Below are positions 1 through 9,358 of a DNA stretch of 64,000 nt, piece after piece. Position 1 is the stretch's first letter. Every line of letters begins with the position of its first letter. The notes under the pieces were generated by a model, which ran no database searches, had not been told where the DNA came from, and was given only the letters and a program-made list of their open reading frames with translations. This DNA is from Zhongshania aliphaticivorans (GTDB taxonomy: Bacteria; Pseudomonadota; Gammaproteobacteria; Pseudomonadales; Spongiibacteraceae). The translations under genes were made by a program, and so were the position numbers. The DNA lies in contig NZ_CACSIJ010000017.1 of the NCBI RefSeq assembly GCF_902705855.1, forward strand, positions 90,772 through 154,771, read 5' to 3'.

Positions 1-988
1 CTTTAACTACCACAATATCGCCACTGCGGATCTGGTCGATGGCGATGCGTACATCTCCTTGTTGTTGGCGTACTATTGCAGTGTCTGGTCTAAGTGCTTG
101 CAGCGCGCGTATCGCCGCTGTGGTTTGATGTTTGGCACGAGCTTCAAGCCATTTTCCCAGCAAGATCAGAGTGATAACGACCGCCGAGGCCTCAAAATAA
201 TAATGCCCCATATTGTGGGTAGAAGGATTTAAATACTGCGTCACTAGCTGGAATACACTTAGTCCGTAGCTGGCGCTAGTGCCTAAGGCCACCAGTAAAT
301 CCATATTGCCGGTACCGGCTTTTATGGCGTACCAGGCCGCGCGATAGAAACGCGCCCCCAACCAAAATTGTATTGGGGTGGCTAGTAAAAACTGCAACCA
401 TGCTGGTGGCATTAACGGGTAGCCGAGCGCGTCTAAAATCATTCCTAGCACCATCGGTGCCGCGAGCAGAGCTGAAATTAGCAGATGGCGTGTATCTTGG
501 TTTAAGGCAGGTCTTAGTGTGGTGTTTTCTGAATCACCCCCAGTCCCAGAAGCATTGTTATGGCTGGCGTCGTACCCTGCATGTTTTATGGCCGCGATAA
601 GGTAAGCGGTGCTTATACAACCCTTTGCAATAACGACGTGAGCTGATTCTGTGGCCAAATTTACGCTAACATCGAGCACGCCGCTAAGATTGGACAGCAC
701 TTTTTCAACGCGGCCCACGCAGGATGCACAGCTCATTCCTGTGATGTTTAAATAAACCTCATCAGTGGCGACTGAGTAACCCGCCTGCTCAATAGCAGAA
801 GACAAAACTTGAATGGTGATTGCGCTATTTAGGCTAATGTGTGCTGACTCTGTAGCTAAATTGACGGTAACGCCGTTTACTTCAGGGAGTTTTGCTAGCT
901 GTTTTTCAATCCGCCCAACGCAGGACGTGCAATTCATTCCTGCAATTGTTAAGTGTATGTCTGTTGACGATGCCTGTGCGCTTGTCAT
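1..988 (-). CDS. copA: Copper-exporting P1B-type ATPase, N-terminal part (cut by window edge)
   Basis: Inner-membrane ATPase that pumps Cu(I) out of the cytoplasm. About 329 codons are visible; the rest lies beyond the left edge. Reading the minus strand from the ATG at 988, two tandem heavy-metal-associated domains carry GMNCTSC (residues 17-23) and GMSCASC (84-90). Hydrophobic segments and the CopA-typical MDLLVALGTSASYG stretch follow, then the start of the actuator domain. Phosphorylation and CPC motifs are not in the window. A GGAG ribosome site lies 8 bases before the ATG. A promoter with a 19-base spacer stands directly upstream, as expected for CueR control. Family assignment is secure; Cu rather than Ag preference is inferred from the two HMA domains and the promoter type. 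Confidence 0.93.
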   Translation of the reverse strand, partial: MTSAQASSTDIHLTIAGMNCTSCVGRIEKQLAKLPEVNGVTVNLATESAHISLNSAITIQVLSSAIEQAGYSVATDEVYLNITGMSCASCVGRVEKVLSNLSGVLDVSVNLATESAHVVIAKGCISTAYLIAAIKHAGYDASHNNASGTGGDSENTTLRPALNQDTRHLLISALLAAPMVLGMILDALGYPLMPPAWLQFLLATPIQFWLGARFYRAAWYAIKAGTGNMDLLVALGTSASYGLSVFQLVTQYLNPSTHNMGHYYFEASAVVITLILLGKWLEARAKHQTTAAIRALQALRPDTAIVRQQQGDVRIAIDQIRSGDIVVVK

Positions 989-1367
989 CGCGTATTACTC
1001 CGTAACTTAAGATAGACTCTATATGCTAGTAAGACTAATGTCTCCCATGGCGGTAGGGTCAACATTTCTTTGAATCGATTTAAAATGAGACCTCAACATC
1101 ACGTCACTAGCGAAGCCAAGACGAGGCAAAAAACGGCGCAAAATCGGATAGCGCGTATTAGGCGAAATGCAGCAGCAATCGCCGAGTTCACGTGGGTTAA
1201 TAAGTATTTTAAGCTGATCTTTAACGCTGCTATTCTGAGCTCTCTAAGCAATACTTATTATTTAGAAATGAATGATCTAGCCTTACAGTGATGTGTTTAC
1301 TTTGATGAGAATAGCCTTTTCTGTGGTGATTCAGCGAATAGCCACTCGTACGTTTTAGGATGAAAAA
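989..1367. other. Intergenic region between copA and modA
   Basis: This holds the divergent copA promoter (1032-1062) and an open frame at 1070-1291 that I do not call as a gene. The frame's translation is Arg/Asn-rich and resembles, from memory, a short sequence recurring as orphan small proteins in gammaproteobacteria. It may be a dispersed repeat or a non-coding element. A ribosome site (AGGA) for modA lies just before 1368. Confidence 0.4.
1032..1062 (-). promoter_or_regulatory. MerR/CueR-type promoter of copA
   Basis: On the minus strand TTGACC (1057-1062) and TAGTCT (1032-1037) are separated by exactly 19 bases. This over-long spacer is typical of promoters activated by MerR-family metal regulators. 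The spacer holds an imperfect dyad (CTACC...GGGAG). No cueR gene is in view, so CueR itself is inferred. Confidence 0.6.
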
Positions 1368-2132
1368 ATGATTCGTTTTCGTCAAGTTGGATTACTAGTA
1401 AGCGTATTGTGTGGGCTCAATATTGCCACTGCAGAGCAGTTGAACATTGCCGTTGCCTCAAACTTTACTGCACCGATGCGTGAAATAGCCGCTGAATTTG
1501 AAGGGGCGACAGGGCATCAGCTTAATGTCTCCTTTGGATCATCAGGCAAGTTTTTTGCGCAAATTTCCCACGGTGCGCCGTTTCAAGTGTTTCTATCTGC
1601 AGATCAAACAAAGCCGGCGGCGTTATGCAAAGCAGGCTTGGCCGTCACTGGCAGTCAGTTTAGCTATGCCATTGGTGGTCTCGCACTGTGGTCGCCCAAC
1701 GCAAATGCAGTTGATGACCAAGGAACGATATTAAAAGCAGGAACCTTTAATAAACTGGCTCTCGCAAACCCCTTGCTCGCGCCATATGGTAGCGCTGCGG
1801 TAGAAGTATTGCGGCATTTAAAGCTTGAGGACGTGACGCGACCCAAATGGGTGACGGGGGAAAATATTTCTCAAGCTTATCAATACGTCAGTACTGGGAA
1901 CGCAGCGATTGGTTTTGTTGCTGTTTCTCAGATAAGCGAAAAAGGTATGCTCAAAAGCGGCTCTGCGTGGATGTTGCCGAGCACGTTATATACGCCAATT
2001 AAACAAGACGCAGTGTTGCTTACAGCAGCGAAGGATAGCGCCGCGGCAAAGGCGTTCATCGCATTCCTAAAAGGAAATACCGCGCAAAAAATTATTCTCG
2101 ATTACGGTTATAACGTAGCCGATTCGAATTAA
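1368..2132 (+). CDS. modA: Molybdate-binding periplasmic protein ModA-like
   Basis: Substrate-binding protein of a molybdate/tungstate ABC importer, 254 aa, the normal ModA size. A signal peptide (residues 1 to about 22, ending NIATA) is followed by the family opening EQLNIAVASNFTAPM, then FGSSGKFFAQISHGAPFQVF and, near the C-terminus, PIKQDAVLL. It is an orphan: no modB or modC follows, and the next gene runs the other way. Its partners must be elsewhere, or it serves another oxyanion. The stop codon overlaps the convergent CDF gene by 4 bases. AGGA with good spacing supports this start. Confidence 0.9.
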   Translation: MIRFRQVGLLVSVLCGLNIATAEQLNIAVASNFTAPMREIAAEFEGATGHQLNVSFGSSGKFFAQISHGAPFQVFLSADQTKPAALCKAGLAVTGSQFSYAIGGLALWSPNANAVDDQGTILKAGTFNKLALANPLLAPYGSAAVEVLRHLKLEDVTRPKWVTGENISQAYQYVSTGNAAIGFVAVSQISEKGMLKSGSAWMLPSTLYTPIKQDAVLLTAAKDSAAAKAFIAFLKGNTAQKIILDYGYNVADSN

Positions 2133-3046
2133 TGGTGGTGCGTATGTGTCGCCGTGTGGACCGCAGAGTCATCGCGGCAGGCCTCGTCAGGAAATTCAAA
2201 TTCTATCGTGGTGTGGCTCAAGGGATGGTCGCGCATTGAATCTGCGATAATAGATTTTAAACGTACTAATTCCGCGTGTTCATAATTCTGCTTTAAAAGC
2301 AGGTGTGCAGTTAATACATGCTGTTCGCCATCCAAGGACCAAAGATGAAGGTGATGAATACCACCCACATGATCAATGTTTAATAAGCTTTGCTGTATCT
2401 GCTCGCGCAACTCATGATCCGGTGTGGCTTGTAAAAATAAACGCAACGTTTCGGCAAGGTTTTTTGCCACATTGAACAGAATAAACAAGGTGAATCCAAT
2501 AGACAGAATGGGGTCTAGTATTGGTAGTTCTATAAACATTAAGACAATTGATATTAGTAGTATCGCCACCCAGCCCAGTACGTCTTCTAGCAGATGCCAG
2601 TTGAGCATGCGTTCGTTTAAGGTTTTGCCATCGCTGAGTTTAAATGCAGCGTAACCGTTAACCGCGACACCCAAAATCGCCAAACCCAACATGCCGGTAG
2701 CGTCGGGCATTTGTGGATTAAGCAAGCGAGGTATTGCTTCACTCATCACCCACACTGAGCCTATTACCAAGATTACGCCATTGATGAGCGCGCCCAGTAA
2801 TGAGAAACGACTGAATCCATAACTAAAGCGGCTACTAGCTTCTTTTGCGCCTATTTTATTTAGCCACCACGCTAAACCAATGGCGAGACAGTCCCCCAAG
2901 TCATGCACGGCGTCGGCCATAATTGCAGTGCTATTGGTCAACCAGCCGCCAATAAACTCGATAATAGTGAAGCAAAAGTTTAGGCTAAATGCCCAGCCGA
3001 TTCGTTCCGAGGCAGTATGGTGATGATGGTGGTCATGCATATTCAT
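2129..3046 (-). CDS. Cation diffusion facilitator (Zn/Co/Cd-type) exporter
   Basis: Inner-membrane divalent-cation/proton antiporter of the CDF family (CzcD/ZitB type), about 305 aa. It opens with MNMHDHHHHH and ends HTATHTHHH; such His-rich tails are common in zinc exporters. The family signature is visible in the second membrane segment (TAIMADAVHDLGDCLAIG, with metal-site His/Asp), followed by the remaining helices and the C-terminal cytoplasmic domain (HLHLWSLDGEQHVLTAHLLL). A longer frame begins with TTG at 3058; the ATG at 3046 is preferred. It ends in a convergent overlap with modA. Confidence 0.9.
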   Translation of the reverse strand: MNMHDHHHHHTASERIGWAFSLNFCFTIIEFIGGWLTNSTAIMADAVHDLGDCLAIGLAWWLNKIGAKEASSRFSYGFSRFSLLGALINGVILVIGSVWVMSEAIPRLLNPQMPDATGMLGLAILGVAVNGYAAFKLSDGKTLNERMLNWHLLEDVLGWVAILLISIVLMFIELPILDPILSIGFTLFILFNVAKNLAETLRLFLQATPDHELREQIQQSLLNIDHVGGIHHLHLWSLDGEQHVLTAHLLLKQNYEHAELVRLKSIIADSMRDHPLSHTTIEFEFPDEACRDDSAVHTATHTHHH

Positions 3047-3162
3047 CTCGCTGTACAAATTTAGGGGCTGCGAAACACAATATTGTTCACCCAGAGGCGA
3101 ACGTTATATGTCGTGTGAGCTTATGCGCTTTAGTGCCAGCTGAAAAGTTTTGGCTAGGGATC

Positions 3163-3900
3163 TTAGCTTGGAAGCACCCAGCTGATGACAGTGTTCGCCT
3201 CATTTCTCCAATGCACGGTGACGGTATGACCTTTTAAAAGCTGCACTGACAAATCAGTAAGTAGACGGAATTCTAGCTCGCAACGGTCGATATGTATTGC
3301 CGACATTTTTACGTCTAAGAAATCAAAATAACGACCCACCGCTGGGTGCAGTGCTTTAAACAGGGCTTCCTTGGCTGAGAATATCACCGTAAAACCAAAT
3401 TCCATATTTACGAAGCTAGCAGATATCAATTCTAATTCTTCTTGGCTGACAATACTTGGGCTCAGCAGGTCACGGTCATTGGCTAGAACAATTGATTCGA
3501 CATCAATGCCAAGGGAAATAAGCGGTGTTGGAGAAGGGCGAGGCATCATCATGCAGAATGCGCTATGACCATGATGACTGATTGAGCCAAGCACAGTCGT
3601 TGGCCATTGCGGTTCGCGACGCGCGCCAATATCAACTATCGCCGGTGTTAAACCTAGCTGAATGAAGGCATGGCGTGCCGCAATGCGTCCCGCAAGAAAT
3701 TCAGCTTTGCGCGAGTTTGCCGCGTTAATTAGTGTAGCGGGAAGGGCCACATTATAGTTAGAAAACTGCGCGTCGTTATAGCGAGCGGTGTTAAAGCAGC
3801 AGTGATAACAGATGCCACCAAAACCGCTTAGCGCGACGAATTTACTCGCAGTAATAAAATCTAATGAGACTGATAGCTCGCTTGGTAATGGTTTACTCAA
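3163..3900 (-). CDS. 4'-phosphopantetheinyl transferase (EntD/Sfp superfamily)
   Basis: Transfers the 4'-phosphopantetheine arm of CoA to the serine of carrier-protein domains, activating them. The 245 aa protein shows RKAEFLAGRIAAR, GSISHHG, the Mg-binding GIDVES and FSAKEALFKAL, the ordered motifs of EntD-type enzymes. Its ATG overlaps the stop of the upstream glycosyltransferase by 4 bases (ATGA), so translation is probably coupled. The natural client is the carrier domain of the NRPS encoded at the head of the same operon. Family certainty is high; the client is inferred from position. Confidence 0.93.
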   Translation of the reverse strand: MSKPLPSELSVSLDFITASKFVALSGFGGICYHCCFNTARYNDAQFSNYNVALPATLINAANSRKAEFLAGRIAARHAFIQLGLTPAIVDIGARREPQWPTTVLGSISHHGHSAFCMMMPRPSPTPLISLGIDVESIVLANDRDLLSPSIVSQEELELISASFVNMEFGFTVIFSAKEALFKALHPAVGRYFDFLDVKMSAIHIDRCELEFRLLTDLSVQLLKGHTVTVHWRNEANTVISWVLPS

Positions 3901-5213
3901 GTCGCCGTCTGCGCCACGGAATCAGCTTGCGATGTGTAGGTATTGGTTTTGTGATCGAGCAAACCCCATTGAGTAAGCAGGCCTATCGCATTTTGAACAC
4001 CATTCTCGTCTGCCACTTTTGTGGCTAGTTTAGCGGCTGCGTTTTGCATTTCGGGTACACAAGCCATGTTGATGGCGGTGGTTAATTGCTCCGCTGTGAG
4101 TGTTTTGCGCGTAAGCATTTTGGGTGCCACACCATTTTGCTCAAGTCGCCAAGCCCAGAACGGCTGATCACCAAAGAATGGAATAACCACCGAAGGAATA
4201 CCTGCGCGAATTGTTGCGGCAGTGGTACCTGCACCACCATGATGAACAGCGAGATACACCTTGGGAAATAACCAGTCGTGCGGCGCAGCCTCAATAACTA
4301 AAATATTTGGATTATTATTGTGCGCAGCTTTAAGCCCACCCCATCCCGTCGCAATAATTGCTCTGCGCCCAGACTGGGCAATGGCTTGATAAATTAGGGC
4401 TGTGAGATTGTCGGTGTCGTCACTCAACATACTCCCAAAACCGATATAAATCGGTTTGTCGCCAGCGGCGAGAAACTGCTTTAGCTCTGCTGATGGCTGC
4501 CACTGCGATTCGCCGTTTAAAAACCAATTCCCCGTCACTTGCACACCCGTAGGCCAATGGGGTGACGGTGGGAGTAAGGCGGGGCTGTAGCCGTAAAGAA
4601 TCCGTCGATCTTCTTTCTTCTGCTGATAATACGGGCCGTACCAAGGTAGTGCTGGTAATTGAAGCGCTTTACGAACTGGGCTGTAAGCCGCACTGAGCAT
4701 GCGCCACGTAATGGCCCGCAAAAGGTGGTAAAGCATGTTGTTCATTGTGCCGTTACGTGGTTTGTTTGGCGGTGTGAGCATCATGGGCGGAATATCGGGG
4801 CAGGGCGTTACCGGCTGCAAATGAGTTTCTACAGCTGGAATATTGAGTGCCTCGCCCAGTGAATTTGCCAGCACGGCCATCATGCCATTGCCAAGCAATA
4901 GGTCAGCATCTTTAGCGGCGGTCAAGCCTTCTTCGGCCCAGTGCTGCGCCATGTCTTTAAGATGCTTGCGCGCGGTGCTCATCAAGGATAGCGGATTCAA
5001 TCCACGCTGAATTGCACGTGGATCTTTAGCCATAAGCTCCAGAAAATCTGCGGTTAAAGGCGCATAACTAAGGCCATGATTAACAACCAACGCTTCACAG
5101 GTTTTACCACTGGCGATACAGACTTTATGACCCGCAGCCTGCAAGCCTAGTCCAAGGGCAATAAAGGGTCTAACGTCGCCCTGAGTGCCTATACTAAAAA
5201 TGGTAATGTTCAT
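3897..5213 (-). CDS. Glycosyltransferase, UDP-glucuronosyl/UDP-glucosyl (GT1/GT28-like) family
   Basis: Nucleotide-sugar-dependent transferase of the GT-B fold, 438 aa. The N-terminal acceptor half opens with MNITIFSIGTQGDVRPFIAL, the classical start of sterol/macrolide-type enzymes. The C-terminal donor half holds YIGFGSM, APHDWLFP and the diagnostic VHHGGAGTTAATIRAGIP followed by PFFGDQPFWAWR. It lies 56 bases after the NRPS and overlaps the PPTase gene, so it belongs to a three-gene operon. Likely role: glycosylating the NRPS product or its acyl group. Sugar and acceptor cannot be read from sequence. It differs from IroB in its N-terminus, so I do not equate them. Confidence 0.9.
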   Translation of the reverse strand: MNITIFSIGTQGDVRPFIALGLGLQAAGHKVCIASGKTCEALVVNHGLSYAPLTADFLELMAKDPRAIQRGLNPLSLMSTARKHLKDMAQHWAEEGLTAAKDADLLLGNGMMAVLANSLGEALNIPAVETHLQPVTPCPDIPPMMLTPPNKPRNGTMNNMLYHLLRAITWRMLSAAYSPVRKALQLPALPWYGPYYQQKKEDRRILYGYSPALLPPSPHWPTGVQVTGNWFLNGESQWQPSAELKQFLAAGDKPIYIGFGSMLSDDTDNLTALIYQAIAQSGRRAIIATGWGGLKAAHNNNPNILVIEAAPHDWLFPKVYLAVHHGGAGTTAATIRAGIPSVVIPFFGDQPFWAWRLEQNGVAPKMLTRKTLTAEQLTTAINMACVPEMQNAAAKLATKVADENGVQNAIGLLTQWGLLDHKTNTYTSQADSVAQTAT

Positions 5214-5269
5214 TAACAGCCTTCTGGTCTACTAAACATGGTCTCGTTGTAATGAATACGTGTAAAAAT

Positions 5270-8200
5270 TTATGTTCTAAGTGAGTCGGCGATTACGGGG
5301 CCAATTTGCTCTAGCGCAGCTGCGTCGAACATTTTTTGGTGATGGCAGTCCACGCTATGAACTGTGAGCTGGCCAACATGGTCTTGCCAAATGTCAGCGC
5401 TGTTATGTAATAGATCACCCATTTCGGTTTCTGTGGTTTCAGTTGCGGCAATAAACAACATCGCCGCGTTGATTTTTCCTGGTGTAAATTGTCGGGAAAT
5501 GACGAGATTGTTCTCGATAATCTGCCTAACGTTCTCAATAATATTACCGTTGCTTTGCTGCATTTCCTTCACAAATGGTAGGTTGTGAATGTCATATTCG
5601 CGGCACAAAAGCTCGGTTAGATTGGCCATATTTTCTTCGCCTTGAGGCAATGAGTCCGAGGCTAGGCCCATAAAATTTAAGGCGCTTTGCACTAATTGCG
5701 CTTCATCTGCTAGCTGCGCTGGTCCTTGTACATATGGGTAGGAATCTAGCACGGCTAAATAACGTATTTCTTCACCTTCAGCCTCTAAACGCCGTGCGAT
5801 TTCGTGTGCAACTAGTCCACCTAAAGACCAGCCCAATAGTTTATAAGGCCCAGATGGCTGCACGCGACGCAGCTGCTCAATATATTCGCATGCCATTTCT
5901 GAAATGCTCTTGGGTAAGCTTGCAATGCCGTCTTGTTGATATTCTGCCGTTAAACCTCTGGCTTGCAGGCCATAGAGTTTTTGCTCGCTGTCGAGATACC
6001 GAGTTAAACCACTGTAGGCCCAACTTAAGCCAATTACCGGATGAATACAGAATAGTGGGCTTGCGGTGCCAGATGACTTAAGCGGTAACATCATTCCCAA
6101 GGGATCAACAGATTGATGGTGCTCTAGTTGCGCTGCAAGTTCTGCAATCGTGCTGGTTTCAAAGATGGCTGCGAGAGGAATATCTTGTTTTAGTGACTCA
6201 CGTAAACGCGAGACCATTCTCGCGGCGGTCAACGAATCGCCACCCAAGTCAAAAAAGCTATCGTGGACGCCGATACGTTCAAGCTCAAAAATCTCACACC
6301 ACAAGGTCGCGAGTTGGGTCTCTAATGCCGTACGTGGTGCAACATAAGCAAGTGAGACTTGCCACGCCGGCGCGGGTAGGGCGTTGCGATCAAGCTTGCC
6401 ATTGACGTTGGTAGGTAGTGTGTCAACACACATGAACACCGATGGAATCATATAGTCCGGTAAACTTTTCTCAAGGCGTTTACGAAGCATCGTAGCGTCA
6501 ATTTTTGCGTTATCGCCATTCTCTAATGTACTCGGAACAATATGTGCTACGAGCTTTTTCTCGCCGCGCGGGTCTTCGCGGAGGGTGACGACGGCCTGCT
6601 TTACGCCATCGCAGCGTTGAATATTGGCTTCTACATCTTCTGCTTCTATGCGAAAGCCCCGAATTTTAATTTGGAAGTCATTACGGCCCAAATAATCCAA
6701 AACACCGTCTGCACGCCAACGTGCTAAATCGCCGGTTTTATACAGGCGACCATCACCAAGTGGGTTTTTAATAAACCGCTCTGCGGTAAGTTCTGGGCGA
6801 TGTAAGTAGCCTTTTGCTAGACCGGCACCGCCGATATACAACTCGCCAATTGCGCCTAAGGATACTGGCTGCATTGCTTGATCTAGCACATATACCGTGG
6901 TGTTTTGGATCGGGCGACCAATTGGAGGAGAATCTAGATCGGCGCCATCTAGCTTCATGATGGTAGACCAAATTGTGGTTTCAGTCGGCCCGTAAAGATT
7001 AATAACCGGGTGGCCTAATTTCCGCATTTTGTGGGCGAGTTGCGCGGGTAATGCTTCGCCACCTACGAGCGGTCGTACATTACTAAGTTGGTTGGCATGA
7101 TCTGCCAGTAATGCTTGCCAATGCGACGGTGTCGCTTGCATTACGCTAATTTTCTCATCGTTAATGAGCGCGGCAAGTTTTGCAGGGTCTTTTGCTATGT
7201 CGCGATTCGAGATCACCACTTCGGCGCCACTAATGAGTGGTAAATACAGCTCAAGGGCGGCAATATCAAATGCGACGGTGGTTAAGGCTAACAATTTATC
7301 AGTGGGGCGAATTTGCAATTCATCTTGCATTGCTAATAAAAAATTCAGTAAACCACTGTGGCTAATTTCAACGCCTTTTGGGCGTCCGGTTGATCCCGAT
7401 GTGTAAATAACATAAGCAGTAGTATTACGGTTTATAGGCGCGGGACTAAGTCTAGTGTCAGTATTAGTTTTGCTTACATCTATAGTATCTAAATTCAGTA
7501 CAGCGATATCCTTGTTAAACAACGTGCTACTGACTGTTGAGGTGGACAGCGTTAGCGTAGGTCGACCTTCATCGACTACCAAGGCTAGGCGTTCGGCGGG
7601 CGCAGTGGGGTCTAGTGGTAAATAGGCTGCACCGGTTTTCATGATAGCGAGTAGAGCTGTTGGCATAGATTCATCGCGGGGTAGCGCAACCGCAACAATA
7701 TCGCCGGTGCCGATATTACGCTTCAGTAATTCTTGGCTTAGTTGATCAATATTCTGCTGTAGCTGTCGATATGTGAGTTTTTTATCTCCACTTGTTAGGG
7801 CGATGGCATCTGGAGTTTTGAGAGCTTGATTGTCAAATAATACTAATAAATTGGTATCTGGTAGCGGCCGGGCGGTGCGATTCCATTCATCTAAGATAAG
7901 ACTTTTTTCAGATTCAGACAGTAACGTTATTTGACCAATCGGAGCTGTTGGATCGTTTAATACCGCATCGATAAGCCGTACAAAGCGTTCTCGATGGATA
8001 TCTAACTCATGTTGGGTGTACAACGCAGGATTAGCATCTAAATCTATACGCAAACCCGCTTTGCCGCCACGATCATAGATAAATACGGTTAAGTCTTCGA
8101 CGGTGCCATTAGACACATTGTGCGCGAGGCATTTATGACCGCCAAATCGCAGATCATAATCGAAGGGTTCTATATTTACACCGACCCAAGAAATTTGCTG

Positions 8201-9358
8201 CCCTTGGCCTAATAAGCCAAGTTCTCGGCGCAGATCTTCATAGCGAAACATCTGATGTCGCAGCGACTGCCTAACTATTTTTGAGACCTGAGCCGTTAAG
8301 GTATTTAAATTTAGCTCCGCATTCATGGCCAAACGAATTGATACCGCATTGGCCATCATGCCAGGAACGCTGCGCATATCGCGATTGGCGCGGGCAGACA
8401 CTGGCATACCAAATACCAAATCGTCAGACCCGGTCATGCGGTATATATAAGCTGCAAATAAGCTAATTAATATTTGAGGTAAACTCGCCTGAGTGTCTTT
8501 ACCTAAATTACGCAGCGTGTTGCTAGTGTCTATAGATAGCTGAGCGGTACTTCTGCGCATTCCGCCCGCACGCACCGCATTGTGGCGTGTTAATGAAACG
8601 GGTTCTGGTAGGGCGCTCAGTTGACTCATCCAGTAACTACGATCACGCTCATACCGAGCAGAATCACGGTAGTTTTGCTCGTGTTGATGTTGAACATTTA
8701 AAGGCAAAAATGGGCTGGGGCCAATGTCGCGGTGTTCAAGTAAGGCGTTATAAATATCGGCGCAGCGCCGTGAGATAATACCGGCACCAAAGCCGTCAAG
8801 TACAAGGTGATGACTGCGCTGATACCAGAAATAGCACTTGTCGCTAATTTTAAAAAGAGCACAACGCCATAACGGATCACAGGCGAGATCAACTGGCCGC
8901 CGGAGTTCTGCCATCATCCATTCTTCCGCTTCTGCACGAGGGTCATCGGCCTCGCTCAGGTCTATCACCGGAAATTCACCTTTGTAGCGGTCTAGAATTA
9001 TTTGCCTAGGCCCGTCATCTGTGTCGTGAATCTCAAGCCGAGTTGTCTCTGCTTCTTGGGTTATTTGTTTGATTGCAGCAATGAAAATATCTGTCTTTAT
9101 ATCGCCAAGAATTTCGCAATATTCCGCAATATTATAAATTGCATCTTTGGGGCCAATTTTTTCGCCAAACCATAAACCGCGCTGCGCTTGGGCCAAGGGT
9201 AGAGATTTGGTCTCTGGCGAAATTAGTCCGTTGAAGCTTGTATAGCCCCGTTGCTCCTTGAGATCTTCATATGCCTGTTCATCAAGCGATGCATATCCAT
9301 TTGATTGCTTGACAAGCGCTACCGTAGAGCGTGATTTAGCGGCGGTACTTTCGGTCAT
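5270..9358 (-). CDS. Single-module non-ribosomal peptide synthetase, C-A-T-TE, predicted to load glycine
   Basis: 1362 aa, with EntF/DhbF-like architecture. The condensation domain (about 50-480) has the catalytic HHLVLDG (His183, His184, Asp188). The adenylation domain (about 500-995) shows YTSGSTGRPKG, YGPTETT, YKTGDLAR and NGKLDR. Hand alignment to the GrsA pocket gives D698 I699 L702 Q741 L764 G766 L788 I796 W797 K988, i.e. DILQLGLIWK, which I recall as a glycine code. The carrier domain has FFDLGGDSL (Ser1042). The thioesterase has GWSLGG (Ser1178), LDS (Asp1205) and a terminal CHH (His1340). All catalytic residues are present. It heads an operon with the glycosyltransferase and PPTase. 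The first ~50 residues are an undefined extension. The C domain must receive an acyl or aryl donor made elsewhere; no 2,3-dihydroxybenzoate genes are in view. Confidence 0.95.
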   Translation of the reverse strand: MTESTAAKSRSTVALVKQSNGYASLDEQAYEDLKEQRGYTSFNGLISPETKSLPLAQAQRGLWFGEKIGPKDAIYNIAEYCEILGDIKTDIFIAAIKQITQEAETTRLEIHDTDDGPRQIILDRYKGEFPVIDLSEADDPRAEAEEWMMAELRRPVDLACDPLWRCALFKISDKCYFWYQRSHHLVLDGFGAGIISRRCADIYNALLEHRDIGPSPFLPLNVQHQHEQNYRDSARYERDRSYWMSQLSALPEPVSLTRHNAVRAGGMRRSTAQLSIDTSNTLRNLGKDTQASLPQILISLFAAYIYRMTGSDDLVFGMPVSARANRDMRSVPGMMANAVSIRLAMNAELNLNTLTAQVSKIVRQSLRHQMFRYEDLRRELGLLGQGQQISWVGVNIEPFDYDLRFGGHKCLAHNVSNGTVEDLTVFIYDRGGKAGLRIDLDANPALYTQHELDIHRERFVRLIDAVLNDPTAPIGQITLLSESEKSLILDEWNRTARPLPDTNLLVLFDNQALKTPDAIALTSGDKKLTYRQLQQNIDQLSQELLKRNIGTGDIVAVALPRDESMPTALLAIMKTGAAYLPLDPTAPAERLALVVDEGRPTLTLSTSTVSSTLFNKDIAVLNLDTIDVSKTNTDTRLSPAPINRNTTAYVIYTSGSTGRPKGVEISHSGLLNFLLAMQDELQIRPTDKLLALTTVAFDIAALELYLPLISGAEVVISNRDIAKDPAKLAALINDEKISVMQATPSHWQALLADHANQLSNVRPLVGGEALPAQLAHKMRKLGHPVINLYGPTETTIWSTIMKLDGADLDSPPIGRPIQNTTVYVLDQAMQPVSLGAIGELYIGGAGLAKGYLHRPELTAERFIKNPLGDGRLYKTGDLARWRADGVLDYLGRNDFQIKIRGFRIEAEDVEANIQRCDGVKQAVVTLREDPRGEKKLVAHIVPSTLENGDNAKIDATMLRKRLEKSLPDYMIPSVFMCVDTLPTNVNGKLDRNALPAPAWQVSLAYVAPRTALETQLATLWCEIFELERIGVHDSFFDLGGDSLTAARMVSRLRESLKQDIPLAAIFETSTIAELAAQLEHHQSVDPLGMMLPLKSSGTASPLFCIHPVIGLSWAYSGLTRYLDSEQKLYGLQARGLTAEYQQDGIASLPKSISEMACEYIEQLRRVQPSGPYKLLGWSLGGLVAHEIARRLEAEGEEIRYLAVLDSYPYVQGPAQLADEAQLVQSALNFMGLASDSLPQGEENMANLTELLCREYDIHNLPFVKEMQQSNGNIIENVRQIIENNLVISRQFTPGKINAAMLFIAATETTETEMGDLLHNSADIWQDHVGQLTVHSVDCHHQKMFDAAALEQIGPVIADSLRT

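Noticed and set aside
3897..9358. Enterobactin/salmochelin-type locus (EntF, IroB, EntD)
   Set aside because: Architecture is similar, but the A domain reads glycine rather than serine, the glycosyltransferase N-terminus is not IroB-like, and entABCE-type genes and a Fur box are absent.
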